DNA of 35,495 nt from an uncultured Eubacteriaceae bacterium (lineage in GTDB: Bacteria > Bacillota > Clostridia > Eubacteriales > Eubacteriaceae), in assembly GCA_937872065.1 (NCBI GenBank), contig CALMRA010000155.1, positions 1 through 35,495 on the forward strand, written 5' to 3'. The translations under genes and the position numbers were made by a program. The notes beneath the pieces were generated by a model. That model did not search any database and was not told where the DNA came from. It worked only from the letters and a program-made list of their open reading frames with translations. Positions 32,956-35,495 of this stretch are shown here, one piece after another (within the stretch, counting starts at the first letter, position 1; each line of letters opens with the position of its first letter).

Positions 32956-33746
32956 CTTTCGTTATGGGCCTGTCCGGTGACCGGCTGATGCCATGTTTCA
33001 TGGTTCAGGTTGAGTACCGACAGCTCGTCCGTATAGACTGGATAGAGGAGCCTCGTCACAGCCAGGGGCTGTCCGACCATGTTCTCGACAGGTGCGATAA
33101 TCTTTCTGCGAATACCGCTGGGATCCTTAGCTGTCTCTACAATGTGGAGGGCAGCTTTCTGAGAAGCGGTTACCGCGCCCGGAGTTGTTACGAAACCGTA
33201 GGTTTCCAGCGCTGTGTCATGGTAAAATTTTTCGAGGTAGTCTGATGTTTCGGGACGGACCTGAAAAACCTTTTCGCAGGTCTGATACACAGCCTGCTCT
33301 TTATATTCATACTGGGCCATCGCGGTATCCAGGAGAACCTCATACATCTTGTGCATATATCCGTAAACACGGGTCCACGGCTGCGAAGCCTCGAACTTGC
33401 CGGTTCTGCAGAAAATGAACGGGTGTGTTTCGACATCCAGTGCATAATGGGTCGTATAGCCGGCCATATATGCGAGTCCGATATCCGGATTTTCTGAATT
33501 CAGACTGTACCGGAGTCCGTCATAAAAAAAGCGCGACGTATTCTGGGTATGTATGAGTTTAGCCAGCTTCTGGCTTTTCCGGTTCACCAGTGCTGAAAGA
33601 ACCGAGTAGTACAGAAAATCGGGTCCCTGTGTACCGAAACGATAAGCGTCGTAGTGGGTCAGTGCTGCCTGTCTGAAACGATTGTCGTCAGGCAGTTTCT
33701 GCAGAATTTCTCTTCCGCAGTAATAATGGTTAAGCATATCAGACAT
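32736..33746 (-). CDS. Zinc-dependent phospholipase C-like protein
   Basis: A 336-residue protein matching the Zn-dependent phospholipase C family often found as cytosolic proteins in Clostridia. Likely metal ligands are H6 in MLNHYYCG, D43 in GTQGPDFLYY, H66, and H100/D104/H108 in GYTTHYALDVETHPF. No signal peptide is present, unlike secreted alpha-toxin-type enzymes, so an intracellular role is likely. GGAGGAAATT precedes the ATG. The C-terminal third has no recognised motif. Unusually, its last 220 bases contain three DnaA-box sequences and its stop codon lies in a fourth, so the coding sequence may be constrained by a second function. It converges on enolase and is transcribed alone. Confidence 0.82.
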   Translation of the reverse strand: MSDMLNHYYCGREILQKLPDDNRFRQAALTHYDAYRFGTQGPDFLYYSVLSALVNRKSQKLAKLIHTQNTSRFFYDGLRYSLNSENPDIGLAYMAGYTTHYALDVETHPFIFCRTGKFEASQPWTRVYGYMHKMYEVLLDTAMAQYEYKEQAVYQTCEKVFQVRPETSDYLEKFYHDTALETYGFVTTPGAVTASQKAALHIVETAKDPSGIRRKIIAPVENMVGQPLAVTRLLYPVYTDELSVLNLNHETWHQPVTGQAHNESYPQLFHSAVDKGAYLLENTNSLIQKNNFTSDDILALYKNKSYLSGVGCEIEETFKYFDLFFDSPLSAQKLCG

Positions 33747-33868
33747 AATTTCCTCCGGCCGCCTGGAGCAGGCGGCAGTTAGGTTCGATTATTATCAAAC
33801 CGTGAATCTATTATAACGCGTATTACTAAACATGAGACAAATAAACAACAAAACGAAAGGGGCACGTT

Positions 33869-35317
33869 ATGCGATTAAAGGGAACAGCCGTCTTACCGCA
33901 CAGCCTTGTGCTTGCAGCACCGAAAGAAGATAAATTTGAGAAAACCGTTCGCGGACTGAAGGATATTTCGCTTGAGGTCGCGAAGGCAAAGCCGGATACG
34001 ATTGTCCTGATCACGAAGCAGGGGAATGTATTCGAGGATGCTGTCGGAGTCGATTACGCCAGCAGGCTTTCGGGGAGCTGGAAATTATCTGCTGAAGCTG
34101 GTTCCGAAGAAATTTCCATGGAAAAAGAATGCGATATGGGTCTTCTGGAAGAGATCAACAGGCGCGCCGGCAGAGAGGAGCTGCCTGTATTCATGGTCAA
34201 CGAACGAAGCGCTGAAGAATTCGGGATCAGCCAGGAGCTCAGTCCGGCTGCTTTCATACCTCTCTATTATATAGACCGTGTTTTTCCTGACTATAAGATT
34301 GTACAGCTTACAGCCGGAGATCTGTCACCGGAAGTGCTGTATCAGGTCGGGATGATCGTCCGTGAGGCTTCGGAGGCAAACGGGAAGGACGTGTTTGTCC
34401 TGGCCTGCGCTGATCTGAGTACGAATCTGTCCTCGGATGATCCAGTCTGTGCTCAGACTGCGGCTGATTACGACGGGCGTGTTCAGGCGGATCTGGCTGA
34501 TACCGATTATCTGAGTCTGATGCAGCTGCGCCCGAATATAATTCGGGATGCCGGGGCGGAGGATCATGATTTGATCCTTATGATGCTGGGCATGTTTGAG
34601 AAGATCAAGACTGAATCGAAGGTTCTTTCTTTTGAAGATGTCGAAGGAACAGGATCCTTATGCTCGGTAAGCACCTTTATGATCGATGATAAGGATTTTG
34701 TCGTCCCGAGTCTGCTTGCGGTCTATGAAGATCGGGCTGCAAGAGAACGGGAAGCTCTGCGGGCTGGAGAACACGAGATTCTGAAGATGATCCGCGCGGC
34801 ATCAAATCTCTGGGTCAGAGAACAGCGGAAGCTGGATTTCCCGACTTATGCTTCGTTAATAAACGATCAGTCTCTGCGTGAAGAGCTTGAATCCCGTCAG
34901 GCAGGTGTGTTCGTTACGGTGATGAAGGACGGAAAACTCAGGGGCTGCATGGGCAGCATCAATCCCTTCGGAGACAATATCGGTGAAGCCTTCATTAACT
35001 ATACGATCGAGGCGCTGTCGTATGATCCGCGGTTTATGCCGGTCGAAGAGGAAGAGCTGGGCAGGCTTCAGTTCACCGCCGATATACTGGATATTCCTGA
35101 AGATGTCGAAGAGGCTTCGGAGTTGGATCCTTCTATATACGGGCTGATTGTCGAACAGGGCGTCCATCGCAGCGTACTGCTTCCGAACCTGCCGGGTATA
35201 CGGACAGCTGAACAGCAGATCGCGGAAGGGAAGGAAAAAGCGGGAATCTCTTCTGTTACGCTTGAAGCAGGGGAGCCGCTTGTCATGAAGCGGTTCAGGA
35301 CGGAGCATTTCGATTAA
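33869..35317 (+). CDS. Fused MEMO-like and AMMECR1 protein (AmmeMemoRadiSam system A plus B)
   Basis: A 482-residue fusion. Residues about 1-270 resemble the LigB/MEMO class III dioxygenase-like domain (AVLPHSLVLAAPK, IPLYYIDRVFPDYKIVQLTAG, VLACADLSTNLSSDDP). Residues about 300-480 are an AMMECR1 domain with the hallmark GVFVTVMKDGKLRGCMGSI, YTIEALSYDPRFMPVEEEEL and the C-terminal SVLLPNLPGI region. In many anaerobes these two domains occur with a radical SAM enzyme (the AmmeMemoRadiSam system, of unknown chemistry); that third member is not visible here. AAAGGGGC precedes the ATG. In the MEMO half the usual metal-binding HxH positions are only partly visible (PHS near residue 11), so catalysis is uncertain. 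Confidence 0.88.
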   Translation: MRLKGTAVLPHSLVLAAPKEDKFEKTVRGLKDISLEVAKAKPDTIVLITKQGNVFEDAVGVDYASRLSGSWKLSAEAGSEEISMEKECDMGLLEEINRRAGREELPVFMVNERSAEEFGISQELSPAAFIPLYYIDRVFPDYKIVQLTAGDLSPEVLYQVGMIVREASEANGKDVFVLACADLSTNLSSDDPVCAQTAADYDGRVQADLADTDYLSLMQLRPNIIRDAGAEDHDLILMMLGMFEKIKTESKVLSFEDVEGTGSLCSVSTFMIDDKDFVVPSLLAVYEDRAAREREALRAGEHEILKMIRAASNLWVREQRKLDFPTYASLINDQSLREELESRQAGVFVTVMKDGKLRGCMGSINPFGDNIGEAFINYTIEALSYDPRFMPVEEEELGRLQFTADILDIPEDVEEASELDPSIYGLIVEQGVHRSVLLPNLPGIRTAEQQIAEGKEKAGISSVTLEAGEPLVMKRFRTEHFD

Positions 35318-35381
35318 TGCTTCATATTCGGAAGCTGAAATAGAGATGATAACAGATTCGTAATTTAATTGAAAAAAGCTG

Positions 35382-35410
35382 TTGACAAAGCGCCGCTCTC
35401 CCCGTATAAT
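35382..35410 (+). promoter_or_regulatory. Consensus sigma-70 type promoter at the right end
   Basis: TTGACA (35382-35387), exactly 17 bp, TATAAT (35405-35410): a perfect consensus. An A/T-rich tract precedes it (GAAAAAAGC, UP-element-like). The transcript would start near 35417 and leave the window; no start codon with a good ribosome site is seen to the end. The target could be an rRNA operon or another highly expressed unit. Confidence 0.85.
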
Positions 35411-35437
35411 AAATAAGCTGTCTTGAGAGAGCGGCGC
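35390..35437. promoter_or_regulatory. 11-bp perfect inverted repeat straddling the -10 box
   Basis: GCGCCGCTCTC (35390-35400) lies in the -35/-10 spacer and GAGAGCGGCGC (35427-35437) just after the transcript start. The arms are perfect and 26 bp apart, centred near the start site. Only the second arm would be transcribed, so this is more likely a DNA operator than an RNA hairpin. Confidence 0.7.
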
Positions 35438-35495
35438 AACAAGTCAATGAAAACATGAAGGCAGAGATGTCTTCCTCTGAATCTGAAGCGAACAA

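Noticed and set aside
32592-32960. Calling the DnaA-box cluster the chromosomal origin
   Set aside because: No replication genes are adjacent, highly expressed genes on the left point toward it, and no clear DnaA-trio or GC-skew evidence can be judged from one window. It is kept as a DnaA-binding locus.
35411-35495. T-box leader or rRNA leader after the last promoter
   Set aside because: A few T-box-like words (GAGAGAGC) and an rRNA-leader-like look are present, but no specifier stem, antiterminator or 16S start is inside the window.

Overview
The window looks like chromosomal DNA of an anaerobic, moderately GC-rich member of the Clostridia (Bacillota). The reasons are strong AGGAGG-type ribosome binding sites, compact operons with ATGA overlaps, intrinsic terminators with U-tracts, GntR/MocR/YtrA and TetR regulators, LmrCD-type heterodimeric ABC exporters, a corrinoid-protein/methyltransferase pair and the absence of respiratory genes. 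The exact genus cannot be told from sequence reading alone. No tRNA, rRNA, CRISPR array, transposase or phage gene was seen.

Layout. (1) 1-1.9 kb: 5' end of a cupin gene (minus) and a uracil permease behind a leader terminator. (2) 1.9-11.7 kb: an amine/amino-acid oxidation island. A MocR regulator (minus) faces an operon of four overlapping genes for an FAD/iron-sulfur dehydrogenase (2Fe-2S subunit, FAD/4Fe-4S subunit, BFD-type 2Fe-2S subunit, DAO-family FAD subunit). An APC permease, an ornithine-cyclodeaminase/mu-crystallin family enzyme and a second APC permease follow. The MocR/dehydrogenase intergenic region carries paired 24-bp-spaced direct repeats. Both the operon leader and the permease leader have a terminator preceded by the same 16-nt motif. 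(3) 11.8-12.7 kb: DegV-family lipid-binding protein. (4) 12.8-16.0 kb: a corrinoid methyl-transfer module (URO-D-family methyltransferase and corrinoid protein, minus) facing two tandem related TetR regulators, with two matching operator-like palindromes. (5) 16.1-18.6 kb: small membrane protein, then a YtrA-type GntR/ABC ATPase/ABC permease operon (minus) whose permease has an in-frame TAA at codon 12. (6) 18.9-23.1 kb: CydDC-like ABC pair, a YgbA-type cysteine-rich protein and a YbaN/DUF454 protein in one overlapping operon behind a leader terminator. (7) 23.2-27.3 kb: orphan Phd/YefM-type antitoxin and an LmrCD-like heterodimeric ABC exporter (minus). (8) 27.7-32.5 kb: iron-containing alcohol dehydrogenase, UvrD/PcrA-type helicase, DUF6440-like small protein, enolase. 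(9) 32.6-35.5 kb: a dense DnaA-box cluster, a zinc-dependent phospholipase C-like protein (minus), a fused MEMO-like/AMMECR1 protein and a very strong promoter straddled by an 11-bp inverted repeat, whose gene lies beyond the window.

The most interesting items are four exact DnaA boxes within 292 bp far from any replication gene, the twin leader terminators sharing a motif in the oxidation island, the two-operator TetR-pair/corrinoid module, the inverted repeat around the last promoter, and the interrupted ABC permease. Functions are assigned by recognising motifs and families; no database search was run.
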